In this document: positions 24,092-32,825 of the stretch, piece after piece | How the letters are laid out: each line of letters opens with the position of its first letter | Numbering within the stretch: position 1 is the stretch's first letter | NCBI RefSeq assembly: GCF_040839445.1 | Contig: NZ_JBDPGJ010000005.1 | Coordinates: forward strand, 1-64,000 | Direction: 5' to 3' | Length of the DNA: 64,000 bases | DNA from: Aquibium pacificus | GTDB taxonomy: Bacteria; Pseudomonadota; Alphaproteobacteria; Rhizobiales; Rhizobiaceae | The notes under the pieces: generated by a model | Database searches by the model: none | The model's input: only the letters and a program-made list of their open reading frames with translations | What the model was told of the DNA's origin: nothing | Program-made: the position numbers and the translations under genes

Positions 24092-24703
24092 TCATCTTCG
24101 GACGAAGCCGATCATGTCCTCGGCCGGCCAGCGGCCCATTTCCTCTTCCCAGTGGCGGCGGCACAGCGAGACATAGACGTCCTTGCCGATCGCGACCTGT
24201 TCGCCCTCCCGCGCCACCTTTCCATCGGCCCCGAGCCGCACGACCATCGTGGCCTTTCGTCCGCAGCGACAGATGGTGCGCACCTCGCGCAGCTCGTCGG
24301 CGAGTGCCAGAAGCGCGCGCGATCCGGGAAACAACTTGCCCTGGAAGTCGGTCCTCAACCCGTAGCACATGACCGGGATCCCGAGCCGGTCGGCCACTCT
24401 GGCAAGCTGCCAGACCTGATCCTCCTCCAGGAACTGCGCCTCGTCGACGAACACGCAGTGGATCGTCTCATGCTCGTGATGCTCGGCGATCCGCGCATAG
24501 AGGTCGTCGCCGCTGCGGAACATGTGCGCGTCCGACTCTAGGCCGATGCGCGAGGAGATGTAGCCCGCGTCCTCCTTCCGGTAGTGGCCGGCGACGAACA
24601 TCATCGTCTCCATGCCGCTTTCCCGATAGTTGTAGGACGCCTGCAGCAGCATCGTCGACTTGCCGGCATTCATGGTGGCGTAGTGGAAGTAAAGCTTGGC
24701 CAT
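24092..24703 (-). CDS. tdk: Thymidine kinase
   Basis: This is a type II thymidine kinase (203 residues) that phosphorylates thymidine with ATP in the salvage pathway. The P-loop is YATMNAGKSTMLLQ (8-21), the Walker B/catalytic region CVFVDEAQFLEEDQ, and the lasso and zinc site are formed by ICRCGRKA and VSLCRRHW. Length and order are normal. ATG at 24703 is used; the longer frame upstream runs through the tandem repeat and is unlikely. Confidence 0.96.
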   Translation of the reverse strand: MAKLYFHYATMNAGKSTMLLQASYNYRESGMETMMFVAGHYRKEDAGYISSRIGLESDAHMFRSGDDLYARIAEHHEHETIHCVFVDEAQFLEEDQVWQLARVADRLGIPVMCYGLRTDFQGKLFPGSRALLALADELREVRTICRCGRKATMVVRLGADGKVAREGEQVAIGKDVYVSLCRRHWEEEMGRWPAEDMIGFVRR

Positions 24704-24769
24704 GTGCAGCCTTAAAGCGCAGTTTGGCGCCGCATGGGAGTCGGCAGGCCGTTCCCGCACCGCAAAAAG

Positions 24770-24811
24770 CAAGTCTCGTCCCCGGTGAAACAAGTCTCGT
24801 CCACGGTGAAA
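24770..24811. repeat. Tandem 21-bp direct repeat
   Basis: Two adjacent 21-bp copies beginning caagtctcgtcc and ending cggtgaaa differ by one base (24770-24790 and 24791-24811). They lie in the 262-bp gap between tdk and choX. Nothing else is recognisable in the gap apart from the choX ribosome binding site. Confidence 0.85.
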
Positions 24812-24965
24812 AGCGCGGTCTGGTCGCCGGTGCGACGCGAAACGCCCCCTACGGGCACGCAAGTACCTTGAAACGGCACCGAAATGGTGTTTGGCTCATG
24901 CGATTGCAGGAGAGGCGGAACAGCCGCACGGTGCTGCAGCCGCGAAGACAACGGGAGAATCCAGA

Positions 24966-25910
24966 ATGAACCAGTTGAAGGCTTGCGCCATCGCGTTCGG
25001 GCTCGCGACGACGTTGACGTCGGGTGCGCTCGCCGCCGATCCCGAAAGCTGCCAGGAGATCGTATTTTCCGACGTCGGATGGACCGACATCACCGCCACC
25101 ACCGCAACCGCATCGGTGATCCTCGACGCGCTCGGTTACGAACCGTCGGTCGAGATCCTGTCGGTGCCGGTCACCTATACATCGCTCAAGAGCGGCGACG
25201 TCGACGTCTTCCTGGGTAACTGGATGCCCACGATGGAAGCCGACATCGCGCCCTACCGCGATGACGGTACCGTCAAGACGCTGGTGACCAATCTGGAAGG
25301 CGCCAAGTATACGCTGGCAGTGCCGAAATACACCTTCGACGCCGGCCTCCAGAGCTTCCAGGACATCGCCAAGTTCCAGACGGAACTCGACGGAAAGATC
25401 TACGGGATCGAGGCCGGCAACGACGGCAACCGCCTGATCCTCGACATGATTTCGGGCGACCAGTACGGGCTCGGCGGCTTCGAACTCGTCGAAAGTTCGG
25501 AAGCGGGAATGCTCTCGGCCGTCAGCAAGGCCGTCGGAGCCAAGGAGCCGATCGTCTTCCTGGGCTGGGAACCGCACCCGATGAACGCCAATTTCGAGAT
25601 GGCATATCTCTCGGGCGGCGACGACGTCTTCGGCCCGAACTACGGCGGCGCCACCGTGCACACCAACGTGCGCGCCGACCTTCCTGAGGAATGTCCGAAC
25701 CTGGCGAAACTCCTGACCAACCTCGTCTTCTCGCTTCAGATGGAAAACGAGATCATGGGAGCGATCCTCGACGACGGCAAGGATCCCCAGGCGGCGGCGA
25801 CGGAATGGCTGAAGGCCAATCCCGGCACCATCGAGCCGTGGCTTGCAGGCGTCACCACGCTGGATGGCGGCGAAGCCATGCCGGCGGTGAAATCGGCGCT
25901 GGGAATGTGA
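24966..25910 (+). CDS. choX: Choline ABC transporter substrate-binding protein ChoX
   Basis: This 314-residue periplasmic binding protein has a signal peptide ending SGALAADPE. The mature sequence carries the OpuAC/ProX-type ligand features of rhizobial ChoX: FSDVGWTDITATTATAS, VFLGNWMPTME, GIEAGNDGN and FLGWEPHPMN, whose aromatic residues cage the quaternary amine. It delivers choline (less well betaine) to the ChoWV transporter encoded next. The start ATG follows gggag. A strong hairpin separates it from choW, as expected for an excess of binding protein over permease. Confidence 0.93.
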   Translation: MNQLKACAIAFGLATTLTSGALAADPESCQEIVFSDVGWTDITATTATASVILDALGYEPSVEILSVPVTYTSLKSGDVDVFLGNWMPTMEADIAPYRDDGTVKTLVTNLEGAKYTLAVPKYTFDAGLQSFQDIAKFQTELDGKIYGIEAGNDGNRLILDMISGDQYGLGGFELVESSEAGMLSAVSKAVGAKEPIVFLGWEPHPMNANFEMAYLSGGDDVFGPNYGGATVHTNVRADLPEECPNLAKLLTNLVFSLQMENEIMGAILDDGKDPQAAATEWLKANPGTIEPWLAGVTTLDGGEAMPAVKSALGM

Positions 25911-25939
25911 TCGTCCGATCGTCCGGGCAGACGGTTTTC

Positions 25940-25965
25940 GGCGGCCGGACCACCGTCCGGCCGCC
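25940..25965 (+). terminator. Intra-operon hairpin between choX and choW
   Basis: A perfect 11-bp stem, ggcggccggac paired with gtccggccgcc around a CACC loop, is followed by gtttcgtt. It could partially end transcription or protect the 3' end of choX mRNA, tuning subunit ratios. Confidence 0.6.
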
Positions 25966-26006
25966 GTTTCGTTGGGGAATGAACAGCGCCTGAGGGGTGG
26001 CCTGCG

Positions 26007-26867
26007 ATGGATCCGGTATCGGAGTGGATTGCCGATCGCGACAACAAGATTCCGGTCGGAAACTGGGGCCGCCAGTTCTTCGACTTCCTTACCGCCAACT
26101 TCGAGTGGTTCTTCGACAGCATTGCCGACGGTCTGACGGCCGTCCTCGACGGCGTCGCCGATCTGCTGCTGCTGTTGCCGCCGGTCCTCGTCGTGGCACT
26201 GATCGCCGCATTCGCCTGGTGGCTGAAGAAGTCATGGAAGCTGGCGCTGGGCGTGGCGCTCGGGCTTCTCTTCATCATCAACCAGGATCTATGGAAGGAG
26301 ACGATCGAGACGCTCGTGCTGGTGGTCGCGGCGGCGACCTGCTCCATGGCGATCGGCGTGCCGATCGGCATCTATGCCGCCCACAACGAACGCGTCTACA
26401 AGGTCATGCTGCCGATCCTCGACCTGATGCAGACGCTGCCGACCTTCGTCTACCTGATTCCGATCCTGATCCTGTTCGGCCTCGGCGTCGCTCCTGGCCT
26501 GATCGTCACCGTTATCTTCGCCATGCCGGCGCCGATACGGCTGACCTATCTCGGCATCACCTCGGTGCCGAAGCCGATGATCGAAGCCGGCCAGAGTTTT
26601 GGCGCGACGCGGAGCCAGCTGCTCTGGAAGGTCGAGCTCCCCGCCGCCCTGCCGACCATCATGGCAGGTCTGACCCAGTGCATCATGCTGTCGCTCTCGA
26701 TGGTGGTCATCGCCGCGCTGATCGGCGCCAATGGGCTCGGCAAGCCGGTGGTCCGTGCGCTCAACACCGTCAACATCCCGCTAGGGCTCGAGGCCGGACT
26801 GGCGATCGTGATCCTGGCCATCATTCTCGACCGTGTCGCCCGCATCGGGCAGGGGAAGGCGAAATGA
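26007..26867 (+). CDS. choW: Choline ABC transporter permease ChoW
   Basis: This 286-residue inner-membrane permease of the OpuAB/ProW family has five to six membrane helices after an amphipathic N-terminus, and the EAA-loop contact SFGATRSQLLWKVELPAALP for the ATPase. It forms the channel for choline imported by ChoX. Its TGA overlaps the ATG of choV (ATGA at 26864-26867), showing translational coupling. ATG at 26007 lies shortly after a GGGG-rich ribosome site. Confidence 0.93.
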   Translation: MDPVSEWIADRDNKIPVGNWGRQFFDFLTANFEWFFDSIADGLTAVLDGVADLLLLLPPVLVVALIAAFAWWLKKSWKLALGVALGLLFIINQDLWKETIETLVLVVAAATCSMAIGVPIGIYAAHNERVYKVMLPILDLMQTLPTFVYLIPILILFGLGVAPGLIVTVIFAMPAPIRLTYLGITSVPKPMIEAGQSFGATRSQLLWKVELPAALPTIMAGLTQCIMLSLSMVVIAALIGANGLGKPVVRALNTVNIPLGLEAGLAIVILAIILDRVARIGQGKAK

Positions 26868-28045
26868 GCACCGCCGTCGAGTTCCGCAACGTCGACATCA
26901 TCTTCGGCGAGGACACCAGCCAGGCGCTCGCCATGCTGGACGCCGGCGCCACGAGGCAGGAGATCCTCGAAAAGACCGGCGCCGTTCTGGGCTGCGCGGG
27001 CTGCAACCTGACGGTCGAGGAGGGTGAGATTTCCGTCCTGATGGGCCTGTCCGGTTCCGGCAAGTCGACGCTGCTGCGCGCCGTCAACGGCCTAAACCCG
27101 GTGACGCGCGGCGAGGTCATCGTCCATGACGGCGACTGGTCGGCCGACGTCGTCACCTGCGGGACGGACAATCTGCGCAAGATTCGGCGCGAATGCGTGG
27201 CCATGGTCTTCCAGCAGTTCGCGCTGCTGCCCTGGCGCAGCGTCGCCGAGAACGTCGGCTTCGGCCTCGAACTGGCCGGTGTCCCCGCCGCAGAGCGCAA
27301 GGAGCGCGTACGCAAGCAGCTCGAGCTCGTCGGCCTGTCGCAGTGGGCGGACAAGCATGCCCACGAGCTGTCCGGCGGCATGCAGCAGCGGGTGGGCCTG
27401 GCGCGCGCCTTCGCCACCGAGGCGCCGATCCTCTTGATGGACGAGCCGTTTTCCGCGCTCGATCCGCTGATCCGCACCAAGCTGCAGGACGAACTGCTGC
27501 AGCTCCAGGCCGATCTGAGGAAGACGATCATCTTCGTCAGCCACGACCTCGAGGAGGCGCTGAAGATCGGCAACCGCATCACCATCATGGAGAGCGGCCG
27601 CATCGTCCAGTCCGGCACCCCGGAAGACATCGTGCTGAAGCCGGCCAACGACTACGTGCGCGACTTCATCGCCAACGTGAACCCGCTGTCGGTGCTGACG
27701 GCGTGGAACGTCATGCGCGACCGCCGCGACCTGGAACAGGCGGGCGAGGGCTGGGTCTGGCTCGACCGCCGCCAGACGACGCGCTTCCGCCTCGACGAGA
27801 ACTTCATGGTGATCGCCGCGGAGCACAATGGCGAGCCGGCCGCCTGGACGTCCTGCGACGATCTCGAAGCGGTGCCGCGCGACCGTCCGCCTGTCTTCTG
27901 GGCCAAGCCCGGCACCTCGCTGAAGACGGTCATGCACGCCATGCACCAGTCCCAGACCGCGCCGGTGGCGCTGTTCGACGAGCAGACCCGCTTCATAGGC
28001 TCGATCGGCGTGCGCGACGTGCTGCGGGCGGTGCTGCGCCGCTGA
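26864..28045 (+). CDS. choV: Choline ABC transporter ATP-binding protein ChoV
   Basis: This 393-residue ATPase of the OpuAA/ProV family powers choline uptake. Walker A is GLSGSGKST (61-69), then the Q-loop MVFQQFALLPWRSV, signature LSGGMQQR, Walker B LLMDEPFSALDP and the switch SHDLEEAL. After residue ~280 a regulatory CBS-type region follows (KTVMHAMHQSQTAPVALFDE), normal for the family. A variable insertion near 20-45 (ATRQEILEKTGAVLGCAGCN) matches other rhizobial ChoV proteins. Confidence 0.95.
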   Translation: MSTAVEFRNVDIIFGEDTSQALAMLDAGATRQEILEKTGAVLGCAGCNLTVEEGEISVLMGLSGSGKSTLLRAVNGLNPVTRGEVIVHDGDWSADVVTCGTDNLRKIRRECVAMVFQQFALLPWRSVAENVGFGLELAGVPAAERKERVRKQLELVGLSQWADKHAHELSGGMQQRVGLARAFATEAPILLMDEPFSALDPLIRTKLQDELLQLQADLRKTIIFVSHDLEEALKIGNRITIMESGRIVQSGTPEDIVLKPANDYVRDFIANVNPLSVLTAWNVMRDRRDLEQAGEGWVWLDRRQTTRFRLDENFMVIAAEHNGEPAAWTSCDDLEAVPRDRPPVFWAKPGTSLKTVMHAMHQSQTAPVALFDEQTRFIGSIGVRDVLRAVLRR

Positions 28046-28201
28046 CGGCTCCGGAGGGGCGGACAGCCCCTGTCGCAATCGGTGCATTCCGCGGCTGTTT
28101 TGGGACGGCGGCGGCTTTGCCAGTCGGGCTTGTATGCCGGCCGTGCGAAGGACGGTCGATCCTTCGCGCCGAAGATTGCGAAATTCGCCGGGGGAGCCGA
28201 C

Positions 28202-29881
28202 ATGGCCGAGTACAAGTCCGACATCGAGATCGCGCGCGCCGCGAAGAAGAAGCCGATCATGGAGGTCGGCAGCAAGCTCGGCATTCCGGCCGAGCATCTC
28301 CTGCCCTATGGCCACGACAAGGCGAAGATCTCGGCCGATTTCATCGCCTCTAAGCGCGGCGGCAAGGACGGCAAGCTGATCCTGGTGACCGCCATCAACC
28401 CGACGCCGGCCGGCGAGGGCAAGACCACGACGACGGTGGGCTTGGGCGACGGCTTGAACCGCATCGGCAAGAAGGCCATCACCTGCATCCGCGAGGCCTC
28501 GCTCGGACCGAACTTCGGCGTCAAGGGCGGGGCTGCCGGCGGCGGCTATGCGCAGGTGGTGCCGATGGAGGACATGAACCTCCACTTCACCGGCGATTTT
28601 CACGCCATCACGACGGCGCACAATCTTCTGTCGGCGCTGATCGACAATCACATCTACTGGGGCAACGAGCTCGGCATCGACACCCGCCGCGTTGTGTGGC
28701 GCCGCGTCATGGATATGAACGACCGTGCGTTGCGCGGGATCGTCTGCTCGCTCGGCGGCGTCGCCAACGGCTATCCGCGCGAGTCGGGCTTCGACATCAC
28801 CGTCGCATCGGAAGTGATGGCGATCCTTTGCCTGGCCACCGACCTGAAGGACCTGCAGAAGCGAATCGGCGACATCATCGTGGCCTATCGCCGCGACAAG
28901 ACCCCGGTCTACGCCCGCGACCTGAAGGCCGATGGCGCGATGGCGGTGGTCTTGAAGGACGCCATGCAGCCGAACCTCGTCCAGACACTGGAGAACAATC
29001 CCGCCTTCGTGCACGGTGGCCCCTTCGCCAACATCGCGCATGGCTGCAACTCGGTCGTCGCAACCACCACGGCGCTGAAACTCGCCGACTACGTCGTTAC
29101 CGAGGCCGGCTTCGGCGCGGATCTCGGCGCGGAAAAATTCTTCGACATCAAGTGCCGCAAGGCGGGCCTGAAGCCGGCTGCGGCCGTCATCGTCGCCACC
29201 GTGCGCGCAATGAAGATGAACGGTGGCGTCAAGAAGGAAGACCTCGGCAAGGAGAACGTCGAGGCAGTCAGGAAGGGCTGCGCCAATCTCGGCCGTCACA
29301 TCGAGAACGTGAAGCAGTTCGGCGTGCCGGTGGTCGTGGCGATGAACCACTTCGTCTCCGACACCGACGCCGAGATCGCGGCGATGAAGGACTACGTCGC
29401 CGGCCAGGGCTCGGAAGCGATTCTCTGCAAGCACTGGGCGCACGGATCGGCCGGCATTGAGGAACTGGCGCACAAGGTGGTGCAGCTCGCCGAGAGCGGT
29501 TCCTCGCAGTTCTCGCCGCTCTATCCCGACGAGATGCCGCTGTTCGAGAAGATCAACACGGTCGTCAAGCGCATCTACCGCGGCTCGGAGGCGATCGCCG
29601 ACAAGTCGGTGCGCGACCAGCTGCACCAGTGGGAGCAGGCGGGCTACGGCAATCTGCCGGTGTGCATGGCCAAGACGCAGTACTCGTTCTCGACCGATCC
29701 CAACCTGCGCGGCGCGCCGACCGGCCACGTCGTGCCGGTGCGCGAGGTCAGGCTCTCGGCGGGCGCCGGCTTCGTCGTGGCGATCTGCGGCGAGATCATG
29801 ACCATGCCCGGCCTGCCCAAGGCGCCCTCCTCGGAAAGGATCTTCCTCAACGAGATGGGCCAGATCGAGGGGCTGTTCTAG
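28202..29881 (+). CDS. fhs: Formate-tetrahydrofolate ligase
   Basis: Formyl-THF synthetase joins formate to tetrahydrofolate with ATP, giving 10-formyl-THF. The 559-residue protein has the P-loop TPAGEGKTTTTVGLGDGL, then ASLGPNFGVKGGAAGGGYAQ and GVPVVVAMNHF, all typical; length matches the family. It begins MAEYKSDIEIARAA, 156 bp after choV. It may link choline breakdown or the O-demethylase module at 39-45 kb to C1 metabolism, since formate made by PurU can be recaptured here. The link is an inference from shared chemistry. Confidence 0.97.
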   Translation: MAEYKSDIEIARAAKKKPIMEVGSKLGIPAEHLLPYGHDKAKISADFIASKRGGKDGKLILVTAINPTPAGEGKTTTTVGLGDGLNRIGKKAITCIREASLGPNFGVKGGAAGGGYAQVVPMEDMNLHFTGDFHAITTAHNLLSALIDNHIYWGNELGIDTRRVVWRRVMDMNDRALRGIVCSLGGVANGYPRESGFDITVASEVMAILCLATDLKDLQKRIGDIIVAYRRDKTPVYARDLKADGAMAVVLKDAMQPNLVQTLENNPAFVHGGPFANIAHGCNSVVATTTALKLADYVVTEAGFGADLGAEKFFDIKCRKAGLKPAAAVIVATVRAMKMNGGVKKEDLGKENVEAVRKGCANLGRHIENVKQFGVPVVVAMNHFVSDTDAEIAAMKDYVAGQGSEAILCKHWAHGSAGIEELAHKVVQLAESGSSQFSPLYPDEMPLFEKINTVVKRIYRGSEAIADKSVRDQLHQWEQAGYGNLPVCMAKTQYSFSTDPNLRGAPTGHVVPVREVRLSAGAGFVVAICGEIMTMPGLPKAPSSERIFLNEMGQIEGLF

Positions 29882-29892
29882 GGCCTCCCCGC

Positions 29893-31194
29893 TCAGCCCG
29901 AGCCGCCGGAACCTCCGGCGGCGGCTTCGCGGCTTCCCGCGGCTCCGGCTTCCCGCTCGGCCCGCGACGCGCCGAACCGGCGCACCGTCGTGTTGGCGAA
30001 GGCGACGAACTCGTCCAGCACGGTGAAGAACACGTCGATGGAGAAGCCGAAAAGGAAGGCGAAGGAGAACAGGCCGAAGCCGATCCCCGCCACGTCCGTC
30101 TCGAACCGCGCGTCGGGCGCCAGGAACCATGCCAGGATCATCCCGGCCAGTGCGCCCAGCGCCACCCTGTGCAGCAGGGCGATAAATTGCGGGTTGGGGC
30201 TGAGCGGATCGAGAATGCGCCGCATCTGGAACATCAGCGCCCCCAGCGCGCCGTAGAGCGCCGGCAGGATCCACAGGGCGTAGGGCGATATGGACTGGCT
30301 GATCTGCTCGATGCTTCGGGTGAGCGCCGAATGAATGGTTTTCGGATCGACGGTGATCGATCCATTGCAGAACAGGACCATGGATGCGTCTTTGTAGTCG
30401 CCGAGGATGTCCTTGGCGGTGCTCGACGTGGTGTCGTTCACGGTCAGCACCTGCCCCGGTGCCGAGCATTCCACGTTGTTGAGATAAGGCAGATTGTCGT
30501 AGCTCTGGTCGCCATAGCCACATCCAGCCGAGGCAAACTTGTCCTGTAGCGTGCCGGTTGCCATCAGCCGGGTGTAGATGCAGTAGGCGCGATGCATTCC
30601 GATCAGCGGGAAAGTCGCTCTGAACGCTAGATCCGAGACGCGAAGCGACGTCTCCGCGATCGTCGTGTTGAGCTTCCTCAGGTCGTAGTCGAGGCTGTAG
30701 ATCGATTCCCGTGCGACCGAGCTGTCGTTGATGTTGCGCACGACGCTGGGGTCGTGCGTGGCAGACCAGATCTGCCGCACGAGGCGGCCGAAGCGCTGCT
30801 CGGTATCCTGCTGCTGCAGGCTGATGACTTCCGAGAGCAGGGTCACGCCGCGGTTGTAGATGTAGGTCAACTGTGCGGTGGCGGCCATCAGCGTGATCGA
30901 CAGCGCGACCAGAAGGGCTGACATCCATGCGGACTTGCGTGTGCTCCGCCGCGGCGACCAGTCTCCGTGCAAAGCGGCGAAGGTGGTAAACGGGATCAGC
31001 TTCGCTGCATCGTTCAGGTGCTTCTGGAGCCGGACGATTGCCGGGTCGCTGATGGTCCGGATTTCCAGCTTCTCCGCCTCGGCGACGGCGGAGAAGAACT
31101 CGTCGTTCTTGAAGACCCCAGAGAGCCTGCCGTAGTCGGCGAGCAGCCGCGCATCCTTGATGATGTCTTCGACGAAGGGATCGCTGTCGGACAT
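29893..31194 (-). CDS. Hypothetical membrane protein
   Basis: This is a 433-residue protein with a soluble N-terminal ~88 residues, a membrane helix at about 90-112 (ALLVALSITLMAATAQLTYIY), a ~190-residue extracytoplasmic part with paired cysteines (AYCIYTR, ASAGCGYG, NVECSAPG, LFCNGS), and two or three helices at about 310-385 (YALWILPALYGALGALMF; LAGMILAWFLA; FLFGFSIDVFFTVLDEF). The tail is Ala/Gly-rich. I recognise no domain. It converges on fhs with an 11-bp gap. A tiny secreted protein is encoded just upstream in the same direction, suggesting a functional pair. Confidence 0.65.
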   Translation of the reverse strand: MSDSDPFVEDIIKDARLLADYGRLSGVFKNDEFFSAVAEAEKLEIRTISDPAIVRLQKHLNDAAKLIPFTTFAALHGDWSPRRSTRKSAWMSALLVALSITLMAATAQLTYIYNRGVTLLSEVISLQQQDTEQRFGRLVRQIWSATHDPSVVRNINDSSVARESIYSLDYDLRKLNTTIAETSLRVSDLAFRATFPLIGMHRAYCIYTRLMATGTLQDKFASAGCGYGDQSYDNLPYLNNVECSAPGQVLTVNDTTSSTAKDILGDYKDASMVLFCNGSITVDPKTIHSALTRSIEQISQSISPYALWILPALYGALGALMFQMRRILDPLSPNPQFIALLHRVALGALAGMILAWFLAPDARFETDVAGIGFGLFSFAFLFGFSIDVFFTVLDEFVAFANTTVRRFGASRAEREAGAAGSREAAAGGSGGSG

Positions 31195-31204
31195 GGCCGC
31201 GTCC

Positions 31205-31414
31205 TCACCCGAGAACGCCCTGCACCGGGCCGGCTGGTCCGTTGCAGAAACACCGCAAGCCCGGAGGGCCGGGCGGCTGAGCCCAGCACCAGAACTGCTG
31301 CGTAAAGCAGATGGTGCCCGGCACGTGCGGCGGCACCTGGGCCAAGGCGCGCGTCGGCAGGAGCGCGATGGAGAAAGCGGCGAGAATCAAGGCGATGCGG
31401 CTTGGGGAAAGCAT
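31205..31414 (-). CDS. Small secreted Pro/Gly/Cys-containing protein
   Basis: This is a 69-residue open frame with a convincing signal peptide (MLSPSRIALILAAFSIALLPTRALA) and a 44-residue mature part VPPHVPGTICFTQQFWCWAQ...GLRCFCNGPAGPVQG. Four cysteines in the mature part could form two disulfides. Its stop is 10 bp from the start of the large membrane protein gene, so they are probably co-transcribed. The function is unknown. The longer in-frame start at 31444 would put a charged stretch before the signal peptide. Confidence 0.55.
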   Translation of the reverse strand: MLSPSRIALILAAFSIALLPTRALAQVPPHVPGTICFTQQFWCWAQPPGPPGLRCFCNGPAGPVQGVLG

Positions 31415-31550
31415 GACGTTCCTCCGCAAAGTACCGGATCGCACTCGACACCAAGTCAGCCGGATGGACTATGAAGTGCATCACAGTCGGTCGGCTCCTT
31501 TGCGTCGGTCCTGAACGTTCTCCTTTGCTTGCCTGTTGCCTGCGCCGCGC

Positions 31551-31859
31551 TCAGCCCGCAGGCTTCTGTCCCTGGTCTTCTTCTTCCTCGCGTACGATTT
31601 CGATCTTCACCCGTGTCACCATCGCGGCGATGACGCCGAGGATCGCGAGCCAGGGTGCCGCGAGCGCTACCGCGCCGCCGGCCAAAACGCCGATCGTCAG
31701 CGGCGTCTCGAGATAGATGTCGCCGTCCTCGGCCTTGAGCCGAAGCTGGCGTACGTTGCCCTCCGCGAGGATCGCCTTCACCCGTTCGACCAGTTCGTTG
31801 CCGGCGATTTCGATCTCCTCGGTGAATGTCCGCTTCTGCTGGTCCAATCGCTCGTCCAT
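31551..31859 (-). CDS. DUF4342 domain protein
   Basis: This is a 102-residue protein: an N-terminal amphipathic DUF4342 segment (EEIEIAGNELVERVKAILAE, then GNVRQLRLKAEDGDIYLETPLTIG), one hydrophobic helix (about 58-80, LAGGAVALAAPWLAILGVIA) and a charged tail EIVREEEEDQGQ. DUF4342 proteins are small membrane-associated proteins of unknown role. The start at MDERLDQQ (31859) gives a 9-nt spacing to the GGAAGG ribosome site, better than the ATG nine bases upstream. Confidence 0.8.
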   Translation of the reverse strand: MDERLDQQKRTFTEEIEIAGNELVERVKAILAEGNVRQLRLKAEDGDIYLETPLTIGVLAGGAVALAAPWLAILGVIAAMVTRVKIEIVREEEEDQGQKPAG

Positions 31860-32003
31860 GACTTTCATCCTTCCTGTCCTAGGTGAAATGCCGGTATGCA
31901 TGATCTATGTGGATGCAAGGATAGAGGAGCCGCGGGGCTTGGCATTGATTTCGCGCAAGCGTGAGGGGACGGCGGCGGGCCGGCCGCGCTCGGAGGCACG
32001 GGT

Positions 32004-32771
32004 TTGATCCGTCCGACCGTCACCATGCTGGTGCGCGGCATGCGGGAATACCGGGCAGCGGTGTTGCCCGTGACCATGCTCGCCATCCTGGCCTTCGGTG
32101 TCTTCTCCTTCTTCTCGATCGCCGACGAAGTCGCCGAGGGCGAGATCCGCGAAATCGACGAGGCGCTCTTCCTGATCTTCCGCCACGCCACCAACACCGC
32201 CGATCCTCTTGGCCCTCCCTGGCTGGAGGAGGCGGCCGCGGAGATCACCGCGCTCGGCGGCTATCCCGTCATCATCCTCGCGGTTCTGGTCGTGACGGGC
32301 CTGCTCCTGATCACGCGGCGCTATGGTCCGGCGCTCTACACCGTCGTCTCGGTAGGGTCGGGTGCCGCCGTGTCCCAGGTGCTCAAGAGCTATTTCGAGC
32401 GCCCGCGTCCGGACATCGTCGATCATCTCGACGTCGTCCACACGGCGAGCTTTCCGAGCGGCCACGCGATGGTCGGCACCGTGGCCTACCTGACGCTAGC
32501 CGCGCTGGTGACGCGCTTCTTCGACAACTGGTATGTGCGGGCCTATGTGATCGCGGTCGCGTTCGCGATGTCCGTGCTCATCGGCTTGACGCGCATATAT
32601 CTCGGAGTGCACTGGCCGAGCGATGTCGCCGCTGGCTGGGCCCTCGGCACGGCATGGGCAAGCCTTGCCTGGCTTCTCGTGTCTGCACTGCAATATCGCC
32701 GGTACCGCAAGGCCATGCGCCACGGCGCGGACGGGACGAAGGCAGCGGCGGGAGCGGTTTCCCGTGAATGA
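32004..32771 (+). CDS. PAP2-family membrane phosphatase
   Basis: This is a 255-residue integral membrane phosphatase. The three PAP2 motifs are KSYFERPRPD, FPSGH (catalytic His) and the YLGVHWPSDVAAG stretch, in order over residues ~130-205, flanked by five to six membrane helices. It is likely to dephosphorylate a lipid phosphate such as phosphatidic acid, phosphatidylglycerophosphate or undecaprenyl pyrophosphate; the sequence does not choose among them. It starts at TTG (32004), supported by GGAGG seven bases upstream. The gene runs into a DUF2254 gene 54 bp later. Confidence 0.9.
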   Translation: MIRPTVTMLVRGMREYRAAVLPVTMLAILAFGVFSFFSIADEVAEGEIREIDEALFLIFRHATNTADPLGPPWLEEAAAEITALGGYPVIILAVLVVTGLLLITRRYGPALYTVVSVGSGAAVSQVLKSYFERPRPDIVDHLDVVHTASFPSGHAMVGTVAYLTLAALVTRFFDNWYVRAYVIAVAFAMSVLIGLTRIYLGVHWPSDVAAGWALGTAWASLAWLLVSALQYRRYRKAMRHGADGTKAAAGAVSRE

Positions 32772-32825
32772 CCTCTCCGGCCTCCCGCCGCCGCCGCGGC
32801 GATCGGGGCAAGATGTGACGGAGGC

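Noticed and set aside
23763..24368. 201-codon minus-strand frame across cytochrome c and tdk ends
   Set aside because: It overlaps two well-supported genes in other frames and has no family resemblance.
27092..30928. 1278-residue open frame on the minus strand
   Set aside because: It lies opposite choV and fhs, both clear genes; its Arg/His/Asp-rich composition is that of a GC-rich antisense shadow. Only its last part coincides with the region of the real membrane protein gene, in another frame.
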